From Bosea sp. PAMC 26642 (GTDB lineage: Bacteria > Pseudomonadota > Alphaproteobacteria > Rhizobiales > Beijerinckiaceae): 64,000 nt of DNA. Positions 45,595 through 56,267 of this stretch are shown here, piece by piece. The notes under the pieces are model-generated. The model did no database searches. It was given only the letters and a program-made list of their open reading frames with translations, and was not told the DNA's origin. Positions within the stretch are counted from its first letter, which is position 1, and every line of letters begins with the position of its first letter. The stretch lies in assembly GCF_001562255.1 (NCBI RefSeq), contig NZ_CP014301.1:1550001-1614000 (forward strand), read 5' to 3'. The translations under genes and the position numbers were made by a program.

Positions 45595-46982
45595 CCCTGC
45601 CGTTCGGCCTCCGGAAACCGCGCGCCAAAGGCCCCTTCCCGCTCCGGCGGCAGCCTGACAAGCAGGTTCAGCGCCCCGTCCTCGGCATCCTCCCGGTCCA
45701 GGATCTCGCCATTGGCATGGAGCCAGGCCAGCGACTTGCCGTCGCCAGGCGCCAGCATCAGCCGGTACACTGGCCGGCTCTTGGCAATGCGAACCTCGAT
45801 CGCGTCCGTCAGGCGCCCGATCCCGTCCCCTGTCAGCGCCGAGACCAGCACGGGCCGCGAGACCTCCGGCTTCAGTGCGGCCAGCCCGAGCTGTCGCTCG
45901 CGCTCGGCCTCGTCGAGCAGGTCCGACTTGTTCCAGACCTCGACGACGCGCTGTCCGTCATCGGGATCGATGCCGAGATCGCGCAGGATGCCCTGCACAT
46001 CGGCGGCCTGCGCTTGCGTATCCTCATGCGAGACGTCGCGGACATGCAGCAGAACATCGGCCTCGATCGCGTCCTCCAGCGTGGCGCGGAAGGCAGCGAC
46101 GAGTTGCGTCGGCAGATCGGAGATGAAGCCGACCGTGTCCGACAGCATGATCCGCGCGCCATGCGGCAGCTTCAGCGCGCGCGCCGTCGGGTCGAGGGTC
46201 GCAAACAACATGTCCTGCGCCAGCACCTCGGCCGAGGTCAGCCTGTTGAACAGCGTCGATTTGCCGGCATTGGTGTAGCCCACGAGCGCAACCACCGGAT
46301 AAGGCACGCGTTTGCGGCTGGCACGATGCAGACCGCGCGTGCGCTTGACGCTCTCCAGATCGCGCTCGATCTTGGTCATCCGCTCCTGGATGATGCGCCG
46401 ATCCGCCTCGATCTGGGTTTCGCCGGGGCCGCCGAGAAAGCCGAAGCCGCCGCGCTGGCGCTCCAGATGGGTCCAGGACCGCACGAGCCGGCTCTTCTGG
46501 TAGTTGAGATGCGCAAGTTCGACCTGCAGCGTGCCCTCGCGGGTCCGCGCGCGCCGGCCGAAGATCTCGAGGATCAGCCCGGTCCGGTCGATGACCTTGC
46601 AGCCGAAGGCCTTTTCGAGATTGCGCTGCTGAACCGGCGAGAGCGCGCAATCCATCACGACGAGACCGATCTCCTCGATCTTGATCCGCTCGGCGATCTC
46701 CTCGACCTTGCCCTTGCCCAGATAGGTCGCAGGGCGAAACGCCGTCAGCATCACCTGGATCGGCTCGACGACGGTCAGGTCGATGGCAGCAGCGAGTCCG
46801 ACCGCCTCATCGAGCCGGGCGGCGAAGGAGCGCTGATTGGCCTCGGTCGTCCCGGCGCCGCCCCGGCGCTGGGAATAGGGCCCGATGACATAGGCGCGCG
46901 TATTGGCCGCGATCTCCCGCTCGATCTCGTCGAGCGGTTTCGCGACCGGTTCGCCGTCCTCCGCCCCCTTGCGGCCGGACAC
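45591..46982 (-). CDS. hflX: GTPase HflX
   Basis: HflX binds 50S subunits and splits stalled or stressed ribosomes. The 463-residue protein has the N-terminal HflX domain ([20 protein letters not shown]), a linker region [19 protein letters not shown], and the G domain with [15 protein letters not shown] (G1), ATLDPTAR (G2), LSDTVGFI (G3) and NKSD (G4). The start codon is GTG. It follows hfq by 5 bp, the widely conserved hfq-hflX pairing. Confidence 0.95.
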   Translation of the reverse strand: MSGRKGAEDGEPVAKPLDEIEREIAANTRAYVIGPYSQRRGGAGTTEANQRSFAARLDEAVGLAAAIDLTVVEPIQVMLTAFRPATYLGKGKVEEIAERIKIEEIGLVVMDCALSPVQQRNLEKAFGCKVIDRTGLILEIFGRRARTREGTLQVELAHLNYQKSRLVRSWTHLERQRGGFGFLGGPGETQIEADRRIIQERMTKIERDLESVKRTRGLHRASRKRVPYPVVALVGYTNAGKSTLFNRLTSAEVLAQDMLFATLDPTARALKLPHGARIMLSDTVGFISDLPTQLVAAFRATLEDAIEADVLLHVRDVSHEDTQAQAADVQGILRDLGIDPDDGQRVVEVWNKSDLLDEAERERQLGLAALKPEVSRPVLVSALTGDGIGRLTDAIEVRIAKSRPVYRLMLAPGDGKSLAWLHANGEILDREDAEDGALNLLVRLPPEREGAFGARFPEAERQG

Positions 46983-46987
46983 GACGT

Positions 46988-47236
46988 TCAGGCCTTGTCC
47001 GCTTCCTCGGGCTCGAACAGCTGGACCGGGTGCCCGGGCATGATCGTGGAGATGGCGTGCTTGTAGACCAGCTGCGAATGGCCATCGCGGCGCAGCAGCA
47101 CGCAGAAATTATCGAACCAGGTGACGACGCCCTGCAGCTTGACGCCGTTCACGAGAAAGATCGTCAGCGGTATCTTCTGCTTGCGGACGTGGTTGAGGAA
47201 CGTGTCCTGGAGGTTTTGTGCCCGCTCTGCGGCCAT
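46988..47236 (-). CDS. hfq: RNA chaperone Hfq
   Basis: Hfq is the hexameric Sm-like protein that pairs small RNAs with mRNAs; in diazotrophic alphaproteobacteria it also affects nif expression. The 82-residue protein has Sm1 around [20 protein letters not shown] and Sm2 with YKHAIST. From the ATG at 47236 it reads [20 protein letters not shown], the standard N-terminus; the frame to 47287 is rejected. It lies 214 bp downstream of ntrX and directly before hflX. Confidence 0.96.
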   Translation of the reverse strand: MAAERAQNLQDTFLNHVRKQKIPLTIFLVNGVKLQGVVTWFDNFCVLLRRDGHSQLVYKHAISTIMPGHPVQLFEPEEADKA

Positions 47237-47450
47237 GGTTAGCCCCTGTTGTTGGGATCGCTCATCGGGTTCATGCCCGCGATCCATTTCGTTCCGTTCG
47301 CGAACTCCGCCGTGGAGACATCGCTTCGAAACACCGATCGATCATTAGATCGTCGAGCCATACGACAAAGCAAGTGTTGCAGCGCACGCTATTTGCGCAA
47401 TCAGCCTGCGTATCGTGCAGACGCTCATGCAATCTGCGCCGGACGACGCA
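47237..47450. promoter_or_regulatory. Gap between ntrX and hfq
   Basis: 214 bp, less GC-rich than its surroundings around 47320-47400, which probably contains the hfq promoter on the minus strand. No gene is seen. In many relatives a trkA or dat gene occupies this spot; neither is present. Confidence 0.4.
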
Positions 47451-48818
47451 TCAACCGACCCCGAGCGACTTCAGCTTCCTGTGGAGCGCCGAGCGCTCCA
47501 TGCCGATGAATTCGGCCGTGCGCGAGATGTTGCCGGAGAAGCGCGCAATCTGCGCGATCAGATATTCGCGCTCGAAAATCTCGCGGGCGTCGCGCAGCGG
47601 CAGGCTCATCAGCCGCTCCCCGCCCGAGCCTGACGGCGTCGTCGGCACCATCGCCCCGACCTCGGCCGGCAGCATGTCGATGGTGACATCGGCCGTCGGA
47701 TCGCCCTTGGTCAGGATCATCAGCCGCTCGACATTGTTGCGCAGCTCCCTGACGTTTCCGGGCCATTCGTGCGATTGCAGCACCGCCATGGCGTCGGAGC
47801 CGATCCGCCGCTTTGGCAGCCCGGTCGCGACTGAAATCTGGTCCATGAAGAACTCGATCAGCTCCGGCACATCCTCGCGCCGCTCGGACAACGCCGGAAC
47901 CCGCACGGGAACGACGCTCAGGCGGTGATAGAGATCCTCGCGAAAATGCCCGTCGGCGATAAGCTGGGCGAGGTCGCGGCTGGTCGAGGAAATGATCCGC
48001 ACATCGACATGGACGCGGGTCGCGCCGCCGACCCGCTGGAAATTCTGGTCGACGAGCACGCGCAGGATGCGATTCTGCGTCTCGCGCGGCATGTCGCCGA
48101 TCTCGTCGATATAGAGCGAGCCGCCATGCGCTTCCTCGAGCGCCCCGACCCGGCGCGTGCGCCCTTCCCCGCCTTCGACCCCGAAAAGTTCCTCCTCCAT
48201 CGTCTCGGGCGTGATCGTCGCCGCGTTGATCACGATGAACGGCGCCGACGAACGACTGGAAGCCTCGTGCAGCGTACGCGCCGCCAATTCCTTGCCGCAG
48301 CCCGGCGCACCGGTGATGAGCACGCGGGCATTGGTGGGCGCAACGCGCTCGATCGTCTGGCGCAACTGGTTGACCGTGGTCGAGCGACCGACAATGCGGC
48401 TTGCCTGGACCGAGCGCGTCTTGAGTTCGCGCACCTCGCGCCTGAGCCGCGACGCTTCGAGCGCCCGCTCCGCAACAAGCACGAGCCGATCGGCCTTGAA
48501 CGGCTTTTCGATGAAGTCGTAGGCGCCGCTCTTGATCGCCGAGACGGCGGTCTCGATGTTGCCATGGCCCGAGATCATCACCACCGCCAGGTCGGGGTGG
48601 CTTTCCTTGACCAGTTCCAGCACCTGCAGGCCGTCGAGCCGGCTGCCCTGGAGCCAGATGTCGAGGAAGACCAGATTGGGCCGGCGCGCGGCGATCGCTG
48701 CCAGCGCCTCGTCGGCCGAGCCGGCCTTGCGTGTGCGGTAGCCCTCATCCTCGAGCAGGCCGGCGACCAGCTCGCGGATATCGGCCTCATCGTCAACGAC
48801 CAGGATGTCGGCGCTCAT
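47451..48818 (-). CDS. ntrX: Nitrogen assimilation response regulator NtrX
   Basis: The response regulator partner of NtrY, 455 residues: receiver domain with phospho-acceptor Asp53, AAA+ domain with Walker A GAPGCGKE (170-177) and a Fis-type helix-turn-helix near the C-terminus (ISRTAEFIGMERSALHRKLK). The loop that in sigma-54 activators reads GAFTGA is here GVEGGEGRTRRVGALEEA (about 213-230), so direct sigma-54 activation is unlikely; this divergence is known for NtrX proteins. Its ATG overlaps the ntrY stop (ATGA), so they are coupled. Confidence 0.93.
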   Translation of the reverse strand: MSADILVVDDEADIRELVAGLLEDEGYRTRKAGSADEALAAIAARRPNLVFLDIWLQGSRLDGLQVLELVKESHPDLAVVMISGHGNIETAVSAIKSGAYDFIEKPFKADRLVLVAERALEASRLRREVRELKTRSVQASRIVGRSTTVNQLRQTIERVAPTNARVLITGAPGCGKELAARTLHEASSRSSAPFIVINAATITPETMEEELFGVEGGEGRTRRVGALEEAHGGSLYIDEIGDMPRETQNRILRVLVDQNFQRVGGATRVHVDVRIISSTSRDLAQLIADGHFREDLYHRLSVVPVRVPALSERREDVPELIEFFMDQISVATGLPKRRIGSDAMAVLQSHEWPGNVRELRNNVERLMILTKGDPTADVTIDMLPAEVGAMVPTTPSGSGGERLMSLPLRDAREIFEREYLIAQIARFSGNISRTAEFIGMERSALHRKLKSLGVG

Positions 48819-51103
48819 GCGTGGATCTCATTCTGCTTGTCGCGTTTGGCGGCGTTTGAGCCGTTTTTGCCGGTCTCCTCGGCAGGGGTGATATCGTCGG
48901 GCGGGCCAGCCTCCGGGAACCAGAGCCGGATGCGGGCGCCGCGGACGCCTTGGGCCGCATCGGCCCGGTCGAGCAGCTCGATCCCGCCGCCATGGTCTTC
49001 CAGGATCTTGCCGACGATCGCGAGACCCAAGCCGGTGCCGCCGTCGCGCGTCGTCATATAGGGCTCAAGCAGCTTCTGGCGCTGATCCGCCGGCAGGCCC
49101 TTGCCGTTGTCGACGATGTCGATGACGATCCGGCCGTCATCCTGCCGCTCGAAGGCGACCTCGATCCGGCCCGGACCCCGCTCCTCCATCGGAACGGCCT
49201 CGATCGCCTCGGTCGCGTTCTTGATCACGTTCGTCAGGGCCTGCGAGAGCAGCCGCCTGTCGAACTGCGCCAGAACCGGTACAGCCGGCAGGTTTTCCGA
49301 GATGGTCAGTTCCGGATTGCCCACACGCATCAGGAACACGATCTGGCGCACGGTCTCGACGATGTCCTCGCGGGCGAGCGAGGGCTTCGGCATTCGCGCG
49401 AAGGACGAGAACTCGTCCACCATCCGGCGGATATCCTCGACCTGCCGCACGATCGTGGCCGTGCACTGGTCGAAGATGTCCTTGTCCTCATGGATGACCT
49501 TGCCGAACTTGCGCCGGATGCGCTCGGCCGAAAGCTGGATCGGCGTCAGCGGGTTCTTGATCTCATGAGCGATCCTTCGGGCCACGTCGGCCCAGGCCGC
49601 GGTCCGCTGCGCCAGCACGAGATCCGTGATGTCGTCGAGCGTGACGACGAGGCCGGCACCGGCCCCCTCCCCCTCGCGCACCGCACGGACATTGACCATG
49701 CGGTCGCGCCCGCCGCGCGTGATCGCGATCTGCCCCGAACTCGAGCGCTGCCGACCCTGAAGTGCCTCTGCGACGAAGCTCGCGATTTCCGGCGCGACCG
49801 CCGCGATCGGCTCGCCGAGCAGCCGCCCGCCCGTGCTGAGCAGCGATTCGGCCGAGCGATTGACGATCGTGACATGGCCATCACTGTCGAGGCTGAGCAC
49901 GCCCGACGATACGCCCGAAAGGACAGTCTCGGTGAAGCGCCGTCGTCGGTCGATGACGTCGCTGGCGGTAATCAGCCCGTCGCGCTGCCGGCGTAGTTCG
50001 GCGGTCATCTTGTTGAAGGTCTCGCCAAGATGGGCAAGATCGCCTTCCGAGCGGCGTATCGGAACCTGGACATAGAAGTTTCCGCTGGAAACCTGGTCCG
50101 TCGCATGGATCATTCGCCTGATCGGCGCCACCAGCGCATTCGCGAAGCTCAGTCCAAGCCAGATCGCAGACAGCAGCAGGATGACCGCGATGAGCGCGTA
50201 CATGGATGCGAAAGCGATCTGCACGCCCTTCCGGCGAGCATCGATGGAAAGGTATTCTGCAGCCGCCCCTCGTGCGACCGCCGGAAATTCGACCGCGAGC
50301 GGATCGACCTCGCGGGCGATGTGCAGAAAGCTGTTCTCATAGGCCGGCAATTTAACCAGCGCACCGAAGACGCGCCCCGTTGCGGGGAGTACGCAGATCG
50401 GTTCGGGGGAGGACAAAGCGTCCTCGAAGGCGGCTTGTTCGGGCTTTGGCGCATTGCGCAGCACGTTGATGTTGGCGCGCACGACCACGTCGTCAGGCCC
50501 GCGCATGATCGCGGCAACGGGCACGCCGAGCGCAGTCGCCCGTGCGGTCAAAAAGGTTTCGAACCATTGCCGGTTGGTCTCGAAGGCCGGCCTGGCACGA
50601 GCTAGATCGTCCGACAGGATCCTGATCTCGCGGCCCAGCGATTGGCACTGGCCGGCGACATAGGCGTCCGCCACCTCGACCGACTTGAAGATGGCACCCC
50701 GCATACGGTCCGAGAACCAGGGCTCCAATCCCCGCTCGATCGTGATCGTCGCGATGACCGCGACCAGAATCGCAGGCAGCGCCGCGACGATGCTGAAAAG
50801 TCCCACGATACGAACATGCAGACCCGCCGCTGCCGCTCCGGCCCGCCTTGCTCTCACCAGCACCGCGGCCTCGAAAGCGACGATGACCAGCAACAGGAGA
50901 ATCAGCAGGCCGTTGAGGATGAAGACGCCGATGACGACTTCATGCACCGGGGCGATCGGCGTAACGCCCGACAGGACGAGAAAGGTGACGAGCGCGGAGA
51001 TCAGCGCGAAGGCGACGACGATCGCCCCGAGCCAGCCCGAGACCCGCCGTCGCGGCTCCTCGCCACGCGGCATGATTTTGACGTCGGCGACGGACGAGGA
51101 CAC
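48815..51103 (-). CDS. ntrY: Nitrogen regulation sensor histidine kinase NtrY
   Basis: A 762-residue membrane histidine kinase that phosphorylates NtrX; the pair has been tied to nitrate use, redox and envelope control. Three N-terminal membrane segments (about 23-46, 55-84, 98-122) precede a periplasmic region and a fourth segment near 305-330. HAMP, PAS and a dimerisation domain with [15 protein letters not shown] (phospho-His near residue 514) follow, then an ATPase domain with GTGLGLAIVGKI. The start codon is GTG at 51103. Confidence 0.94.
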   Translation of the reverse strand: MSSSVADVKIMPRGEEPRRRVSGWLGAIVVAFALISALVTFLVLSGVTPIAPVHEVVIGVFILNGLLILLLLVIVAFEAAVLVRARRAGAAAAGLHVRIVGLFSIVAALPAILVAVIATITIERGLEPWFSDRMRGAIFKSVEVADAYVAGQCQSLGREIRILSDDLARARPAFETNRQWFETFLTARATALGVPVAAIMRGPDDVVVRANINVLRNAPKPEQAAFEDALSSPEPICVLPATGRVFGALVKLPAYENSFLHIAREVDPLAVEFPAVARGAAAEYLSIDARRKGVQIAFASMYALIAVILLLSAIWLGLSFANALVAPIRRMIHATDQVSSGNFYVQVPIRRSEGDLAHLGETFNKMTAELRRQRDGLITASDVIDRRRRFTETVLSGVSSGVLSLDSDGHVTIVNRSAESLLSTGGRLLGEPIAAVAPEIASFVAEALQGRQRSSSGQIAITRGGRDRMVNVRAVREGEGAGAGLVVTLDDITDLVLAQRTAAWADVARRIAHEIKNPLTPIQLSAERIRRKFGKVIHEDKDIFDQCTATIVRQVEDIRRMVDEFSSFARMPKPSLAREDIVETVRQIVFLMRVGNPELTISENLPAVPVLAQFDRRLLSQALTNVIKNATEAIEAVPMEERGPGRIEVAFERQDDGRIVIDIVDNGKGLPADQRQKLLEPYMTTRDGGTGLGLAIVGKILEDHGGGIELLDRADAAQGVRGARIRLWFPEAGPPDDITPAEETGKNGSNAAKRDKQNEIHA

Positions 51104-51130
51104 GATCTGACAACGACTCCGTTCGGGGCG

Positions 51131-51146
51131 GGTTCCATGTGGAACC
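51131..51146. promoter_or_regulatory. parS-like 16-bp palindrome upstream of ntrY
   Basis: GGTTCCA and TGGAACC face each other across a 2-bp centre. Against the parS form GTTCCACGTGGAAC the 14-bp core differs at one base. It lies in the 124-bp gap between ntrC and ntrY, 28 bp before the ntrY start. It could equally be an operator for ntrYX. Confidence 0.5.
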
Positions 51147-51227
51147 GTCTCCCGGCGCGCAACTGATGCGCCGCCGCAACGGTGTTGTCAAAATATGACA
51201 TAGAAAAGGCGGAGGTCAGCCTCTCGC

Positions 51228-52676
51228 TTACCGGGGCGAACGCACGACCTGCATATCGAGTTCGCGGATCTTCTTGCGCAGCGTATTGCGGTTTAGTCCG
51301 AGCAGTTCCGCTGCACGAATCTGGTTGCCGCGCGTCGCGGCCAGGGCGGCCGCGATCAGCGGCGGCTCAACCTCGCGCAGAATGCGGTGGTAGAGTCCGG
51401 GCGGCGGGATATTGTCGCCGAAGCCGCCGAAATATTGCGTGAGATGCCGCTCGACCGAACCCGACAGCGTCTCGGCCCGCTCCTGCGTGGAGCCCCCCGA
51501 GAAGCTCGTATGGGAGGTGGCCGGCTGCAGTTCGGCCTCGACGATCGGCGCGGTTATCGTCTCCTGCGGATAAAGCGCCGCGAGCCTGCGAACCAGATTC
51601 TCAAGTTCGCGAACATTGCCGGGCCAGCGATAGCGCCGCATCACGTCCATCGCTTCCGAATCGATCTGCTTGCGCGGCAGACCCTCCTTCTCGACCAGCA
51701 GGAAGAAGTGCCGAACGAGATCGGGAATGTCCTCGACGCGCTCGCGCAGCGGCGGCAGGCGAATTGGCACGACGTTCAGACGGAAGAACAGATCCTCCCG
51801 GAACAGCCCGTGGGCGATCGAGATGCGCAGATCCTTGTTGGTCGCGGCGACGATGCGGACGTTCGTCTTGATGGGAGTCCGCCCGCCGACCGTGGTGTAT
51901 TCGCCCTGCTGGAGAACGCGCAGCAGCCGGGTCTGAGCCTCCATCGGCATGTCGCCGATCTCGTCGAGAAAGAGCGTGCCGCCCTCGGCCTGCTCGAACC
52001 GGCCCGACGAGCGGGTCAGCGCGCCGGTGAAGGCACCCTTCTCATGGCCGAACAGCTCCGATTCGATCAGGTCCTTCGGGATCGCGGCCATGTTGATCGC
52101 GACGAACGGACCATTCTTGCGCTTGCCGTAATCGTGCAGCGCACGCGCGACCAGCTCCTTGCCGGTACCCGACTCGCCGTTGATCATGACCGTCAGGTCG
52201 ATCGGCATCAGCCTGGCGAGCGCGCGATAGACGTCCTGCATCGCCGGCGAACGGCCGATCAACGGAATGTCGTCGGGCTCGGCCGCGTTGGCGCGTCCGC
52301 CATCGCCGCGCGGGCGCGACAAGGCGCGACCGACGATGGCGACGAGTTCCTTCAGGTCGAAGGGTTTCGGCAGATATTCGTAGGCGCCTCGCTCGGATGC
52401 CTTGATCGCGGTCATGAAGGTGTTCTGCGCGCTCATCACGATGATCGGCAGTTCCGGACGAACCCGCTTGATGCGCGGCAGCAGATCGAAGGCGTTGCCG
52501 TCCGGCATCACGACATCGGTGATGATCAGGTCGCCGAGACCTTGCGCGGCCCAGGTCCAGAGCGTCGCCGCCTGACCGGTTGTCCGCACTTCGTATCCGG
52601 CGCGGGCAAGAGCCTGGTTGAGCACGGTGCGGATCGCGGCGTCGTCGTCCGCGATGAGGATGTTACCGGTCGGCAT
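51228..52676 (-). CDS. ntrC: Nitrogen regulation response regulator NtrC (NR(I))
   Basis: NtrC activates sigma-54 promoters under nitrogen limitation. The 482-residue protein has a receiver with Asp54, an AAA+ domain with Walker A GESGTGKE (167-174) and an intact GAFTGA loop (214-219), and a Fis-type helix-turn-helix at the end ([20 protein letters not shown]). Its ATG lies 18 bp after the ntrB stop, in the order dusB-ntrB-ntrC-ntrY-ntrX. Confidence 0.96.
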   Translation of the reverse strand: MPTGNILIADDDAAIRTVLNQALARAGYEVRTTGQAATLWTWAAQGLGDLIITDVVMPDGNAFDLLPRIKRVRPELPIIVMSAQNTFMTAIKASERGAYEYLPKPFDLKELVAIVGRALSRPRGDGGRANAAEPDDIPLIGRSPAMQDVYRALARLMPIDLTVMINGESGTGKELVARALHDYGKRKNGPFVAINMAAIPKDLIESELFGHEKGAFTGALTRSSGRFEQAEGGTLFLDEIGDMPMEAQTRLLRVLQQGEYTTVGGRTPIKTNVRIVAATNKDLRISIAHGLFREDLFFRLNVVPIRLPPLRERVEDIPDLVRHFFLLVEKEGLPRKQIDSEAMDVMRRYRWPGNVRELENLVRRLAALYPQETITAPIVEAELQPATSHTSFSGGSTQERAETLSGSVERHLTQYFGGFGDNIPPPGLYHRILREVEPPLIAAALAATRGNQIRAAELLGLNRNTLRKKIRELDMQVVRSPR

Positions 52677-52694
52677 TCACTGGGTCCTGTAGGC

Positions 52695-53837
52695 CTAAAC
52701 GGTCTGAAGCGCTCGCGACTGGTGCAGAGGCAGCAGAATTCTGAAGGTGGTCCGGCGCGCGGCAGAGTCGCACTCGACGATTCCGCCGTGATCGCCGATC
52801 ACCTTGGCGACAAGTGCAAGTCCAAGGCCACTGCCCTGCGCCTTGGTCGTGACGAAGGGATCGAACAGATGCGGCAGCAGGTCCGACGGCACGCCGGGCC
52901 CGTTGTCGCGAATGCCGATTTCCAACGGCAGGGCGATGCGTCCGGAGGAGCCGGCAAGCTGCATACGGATGCCGGGACGGTAAGCCGTCGTCAGGGTGAT
53001 CTCGCCGTCGATCGAATGCGTTCCGATGGCCTCGGCCGCATTCTTCACTAGGTTCAGCAGAACCTGGACGAGTTGGTCCCGGTTTCCGGCGACCGCCGGC
53101 AGCGACGGGTCGTAGACCTCGTTGAAACGGATATGGCGGGCAAAGCCCGACTGGGCCAGCCGCTTCACATGGTCAAGGACATCATGGACGTTTACGGGGC
53201 CGCGCTCGCTCGGGCGTTCGTCGCCGAACAGTTCGACGCGCTCGACGAGCTTCACGATCCGGTCGGTCTCGTCGCAGATCAGCTGGGTCAGGATACGCTC
53301 GCTGTCGGGGACGGACGCTTCGAGCAGTTGCGCCGCGCCGCGAATGCCGGAGAGCGGGTTCTTGATTTCGTGGGCCAGCATCGCTCCGAGCGCCGTGATC
53401 GACCGGGCCGCCCCACGATGGGTCAGCTGTCTGTCCATTTTTTCGGCAATTGTCCGTTCTTGAAGCATTAATACGACGGCATCGCTCTGGCTGGACAAAG
53501 GCGAGGCAAACACGTCGACGACACGGTCGGTTCCGAGACGTGGCGAGCCGAGATCGAGACGATACTCGCTGACGCTCGAACCGCGCCGTTGCACCTCCTC
53601 CACCAGCGCAAGCACGGGTGAGCCAAAGGCGATGTGGTCGTCGATGCGCTGCCGCTTCAGGACGACGGCGCTGGACTGGAAGAAGTCTTCCGCCGCCGTG
53701 TTGGCGTAGAGGATGCCATGGCCCTCCCCGATCACGAGAATCGGCACAGGCAGCACGTTCAGGGCCTGGAACTCGATCGAATCCAGCAGGAATTCGCCTC
53801 GGCCCGGACCTCCGCCGTCAAAGAACGCCATCGCCAT
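52695..53837 (-). CDS. ntrB: Nitrogen regulation sensor kinase NtrB (NR(II))
   Basis: A soluble histidine kinase/phosphatase that controls NtrC in response to PII. From the ATG at 53837 (380 residues; AAAGGTG 8 bp upstream) it has a PAS domain (about 20-130), the H-box [17 protein letters not shown] with His156, and an ATPase domain with [18 protein letters not shown]. There are no membrane segments. A longer frame to 53897 overlaps the dusB 3' end and is rejected; with the chosen start the genes are 16 bp apart. Confidence 0.94.
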   Translation of the reverse strand: MAMAFFDGGGPGRGEFLLDSIEFQALNVLPVPILVIGEGHGILYANTAAEDFFQSSAVVLKRQRIDDHIAFGSPVLALVEEVQRRGSSVSEYRLDLGSPRLGTDRVVDVFASPLSSQSDAVVLMLQERTIAEKMDRQLTHRGAARSITALGAMLAHEIKNPLSGIRGAAQLLEASVPDSERILTQLICDETDRIVKLVERVELFGDERPSERGPVNVHDVLDHVKRLAQSGFARHIRFNEVYDPSLPAVAGNRDQLVQVLLNLVKNAAEAIGTHSIDGEITLTTAYRPGIRMQLAGSSGRIALPLEIGIRDNGPGVPSDLLPHLFDPFVTTKAQGSGLGLALVAKVIGDHGGIVECDSAARRTTFRILLPLHQSRALQTV

Positions 53838-53853
53838 ACGCAACACCTTTCGT

Positions 53854-54879
53854 TCAAGCCGCCTTGCGGCTCCGTTCGGTGGAAAAAAGATCGCCAAGCG
53901 CGGTCAGCGCTCGGCGCGGATCGTCCGTGGTCAGAAGCGCGCGCCGCACGTCCGGCTCGCCGTCGCAGCCACTTGCAATGGCCTCGTCGGCATAAGCCGC
54001 CAGGTGCTTGCGAGCATGCCTGACCCCGTGGTCCTGCCCCAGCAGCGACAACAGGCCCTCATAGTGTTCGCGGGCAACATCGTGCTTCTGCGCGAGGCCC
54101 AGGCGCTGCGGAGTGCGGCCGGCAAGCTCTGCGCCGATCTCCCCGACGATCCAGGGCCGGCCCAGTGCCGACCGGCCGACCATGACGAAATCCGCGCCGG
54201 ACTGCGCAAGGCAGGCCCGGGCATCGGCCACGTCGTGAATGTCCCCATTGGCGACGAGCGGAAATTCATCGACAGCGTCGCGCACGGCCCGGATTGCCTG
54301 CCAGTCGGCGACGCCTTTATAAAATTGCTGGCGGGTGCGGCCATGCACGGCGATCATCGCCACTCCGGCCGCCACCGCTCTGCGCGCGAGTTCCGGCGCA
54401 TTGCGACTGCTGTCATCCCAGCCCAGCCGCATCTTGACCGTGACCGGAACGGAGACCGCCGTGACAGCGGCTTCGATCAACCGCATCGCATGATCGAGAT
54501 CGCGCATCAGCGCCGAGCCCGCCCAGCCGCCAGTCACCTTCTTGGCGGGGCACCCCATGTTGATGTCGACGATCTGCGCGCCGTTCGCCTCGGCCAACCT
54601 CGCCGCCTCGCCGAGCCAATGCGGATCGCATCCCGCCAACTGCACGACATGAGGGAAGACGCCTGCTCCCTCGGCGCGGATCCGCGCCTCTTCGCTGCCG
54701 CGTACGAACTCGTCCGACGCGACCATCTCGGACACGACGAGTCCCGCCCCGTAGCGCGCGGCTATCCGGCGCATGACGATATCGGTCACGCCCGACATCG
54801 GCGCCAGGAACGCACGCGACGCGACGGCAACCCCGCCAATCATCTGCACATCAGAGCCCGAATATGAGGCAACTTCCAT
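53854..54879 (-). CDS. dusB: tRNA-dihydrouridine synthase DusB (NifR3)
   Basis: DusB reduces specific uridines in tRNA to dihydrouridine using FMN and NADPH. The 341-residue protein has the FMN-binding [10 protein letters not shown], the catalytic Cys in [14 protein letters not shown], and [12 protein letters not shown] and VANGDIHD. It is the first gene of the nifR3-ntrBC operon widespread in alphaproteobacteria. The ATG at 54879 abuts an inverted repeat; an ATG at 54843 is an equally good start by family alignment. Neither has a strong ribosome site. Confidence 0.94.
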   Translation of the reverse strand: MEVASYSGSDVQMIGGVAVASRAFLAPMSGVTDIVMRRIAARYGAGLVVSEMVASDEFVRGSEEARIRAEGAGVFPHVVQLAGCDPHWLGEAARLAEANGAQIVDINMGCPAKKVTGGWAGSALMRDLDHAMRLIEAAVTAVSVPVTVKMRLGWDDSSRNAPELARRAVAAGVAMIAVHGRTRQQFYKGVADWQAIRAVRDAVDEFPLVANGDIHDVADARACLAQSGADFVMVGRSALGRPWIVGEIGAELAGRTPQRLGLAQKHDVAREHYEGLLSLLGQDHGVRHARKHLAAYADEAIASGCDGEPDVRRALLTTDDPRRALTALGDLFSTERSRKAA

Positions 54880-54909
54880 TGTGCATATTTATTGGACATT
54901 GCTGCACAA
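54879..54909. promoter_or_regulatory. Inverted repeat TTGTGCA...TGCACAA upstream of dusB
   Basis: Two perfect 7-bp arms (54879-54885 and 54903-54909) flank a 17-bp AT-rich spacer. The repeat touches the first possible dusB start and lies in the divergent gap with ispDF. It may be a promoter-operator for the dusB-ntrBC operon. The arms have the opposite polarity to the usual NtrC half-sites, so NtrC binding is not claimed. Confidence 0.45.
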
Positions 54910-55061
54910 GCGCAAGAGGCTCGAACTGATATTGCAGCGCATCATTGCCGCACCCCCGCCGCAGGCCCGCGATCGCCCGGCCGCTCCGATATCTGCGCAA
55001 GGCGGACTTGGCGAATTCCGGCGCTGCGACTATCACCGCAACGCCTGCAGGACCAGAGCCC

Positions 55062-56261
55062 ATGCCGACCGACACTTCCGATGACCAGATTTTGGTCGCA
55101 GCCCTTCTGGTCGCTGCCGGCCGTGGCCTGCGTGCCGGCGGCGATCGTCCCAAGCAATATCGCCACATCGCCGGCAGGCCGGTTCTTGCATATGCGCTGA
55201 AACCGTTCCTGGACGAGGCTGCAATCACCACGGTGGCGGTCGTGATCGGCGCAGGCGACGAGATGCGATATGCCGATGCCATCGCAGATCTTGCCACGGA
55301 CAAGCTCGTCGGCCCGACCACCGGTGGGGTAACTCGCCAGGAATCGGTCCGGCGAGGCCTGCAGGCGCTGGCAAAGTCCGGCTTCCGGGGCGTCGTGCTG
55401 GTCCATGACGCGGCGCGCCCCTTCGTCTCCGGGGCACTGATCCAGCGCGCGATCGCCGCGGCCGTCGAAGCACCCGCCGCCATCCCGGCGCTACCCGTGA
55501 CCGACACGATCAAGCGCGTCGACGCGCAAGGCCACGTCGAGGAGACACCGGCACGCGCTCGCCTCGTCAGCGTCCAGACGCCCCAGGCCTTCGAGTTTGA
55601 CCGGCTGCTCGCAGCCCATGATGCTGCGAGCGCGGCCGGGCAGGACAGCTTCACCGACGATGCCGCACTGATGGAATGGGCCGGCCACAGGGTCGCGACC
55701 TTCCCCGGAGACCCCGCCAACGTGAAGCTGACCCATGCCGAAGACTTCGTCCGCGCACAAAATGCTCGCAGCCTGACCGTCCGCGTCGGCTCGGGCTACG
55801 ACGTCCACGCCTTAGGGCCGGGCGACCATGTCTGGCTCGGCGGCATCCGTATCCCGCATGCCCAAGGCGTGATCGCGCATTCGGACGGCGATGTCGCACT
55901 CCATGCCTTGACCGACGCGCTGCTGGGCGCACTGGCCGACGGCGATATCGGCACGCATTTCCCGCCGAGCGATCCGCAGTGGAGGGGAGCCTCCTCGGAC
56001 CGTTTCCTGGCCTTCGCAGCCGGGCGCGTCGCCGAGCGGGGAGGCCTGATCGACCATCTCGACATCACCATCGTCTGCGAGGCGCCGAAGGTCGGCCCGC
56101 ACCGCGAAACGATCCGCGCCCGCATCGCGGAAATCGCCGGCATCCGGATCGCCCAGGTCGCCATCAAGGCGACCACGTCCGAGCGCCTGGGTTTCACAGG
56201 ACGCGGCGAAGGGCTCGCGGCTTTCGCGACAGCGACCGTCCGCCTGCCCGAGTCGGAGTGA
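55062..56261 (+). CDS. ispDF: Bifunctional IspD/IspF enzyme (MEP pathway)
   Basis: A fusion of 2-C-methyl-D-erythritol 4-phosphate cytidylyltransferase and 2-C-methyl-D-erythritol 2,4-cyclodiphosphate synthase for isoprenoid precursors. The 399-residue protein has IspD from about 10 to 230 ([31 protein letters not shown]) and IspF from about 240 ([51 protein letters not shown]), with the metal ligands Asp-x-His visible. The ATG at 55062 has AGGA upstream. The fusion is typical of alphaproteobacteria. cinA follows 6 bp later. Confidence 0.96.
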   Translation: MPTDTSDDQILVAALLVAAGRGLRAGGDRPKQYRHIAGRPVLAYALKPFLDEAAITTVAVVIGAGDEMRYADAIADLATDKLVGPTTGGVTRQESVRRGLQALAKSGFRGVVLVHDAARPFVSGALIQRAIAAAVEAPAAIPALPVTDTIKRVDAQGHVEETPARARLVSVQTPQAFEFDRLLAAHDAASAAGQDSFTDDAALMEWAGHRVATFPGDPANVKLTHAEDFVRAQNARSLTVRVGSGYDVHALGPGDHVWLGGIRIPHAQGVIAHSDGDVALHALTDALLGALADGDIGTHFPPSDPQWRGASSDRFLAFAAGRVAERGGLIDHLDITIVCEAPKVGPHRETIRARIAEIAGIRIAQVAIKATTSERLGFTGRGEGLAAFATATVRLPESE

Positions 56262-56267
56262 GGCGAC

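Noticed and set aside
54879..54909. NtrC binding site upstream of dusB-ntrBC
   Set aside because: The arms read GTGCA then TGCAC, opposite to the usual TGCAC...GTGCA layout, and no clear sigma-54 -24/-12 promoter was found beside it.
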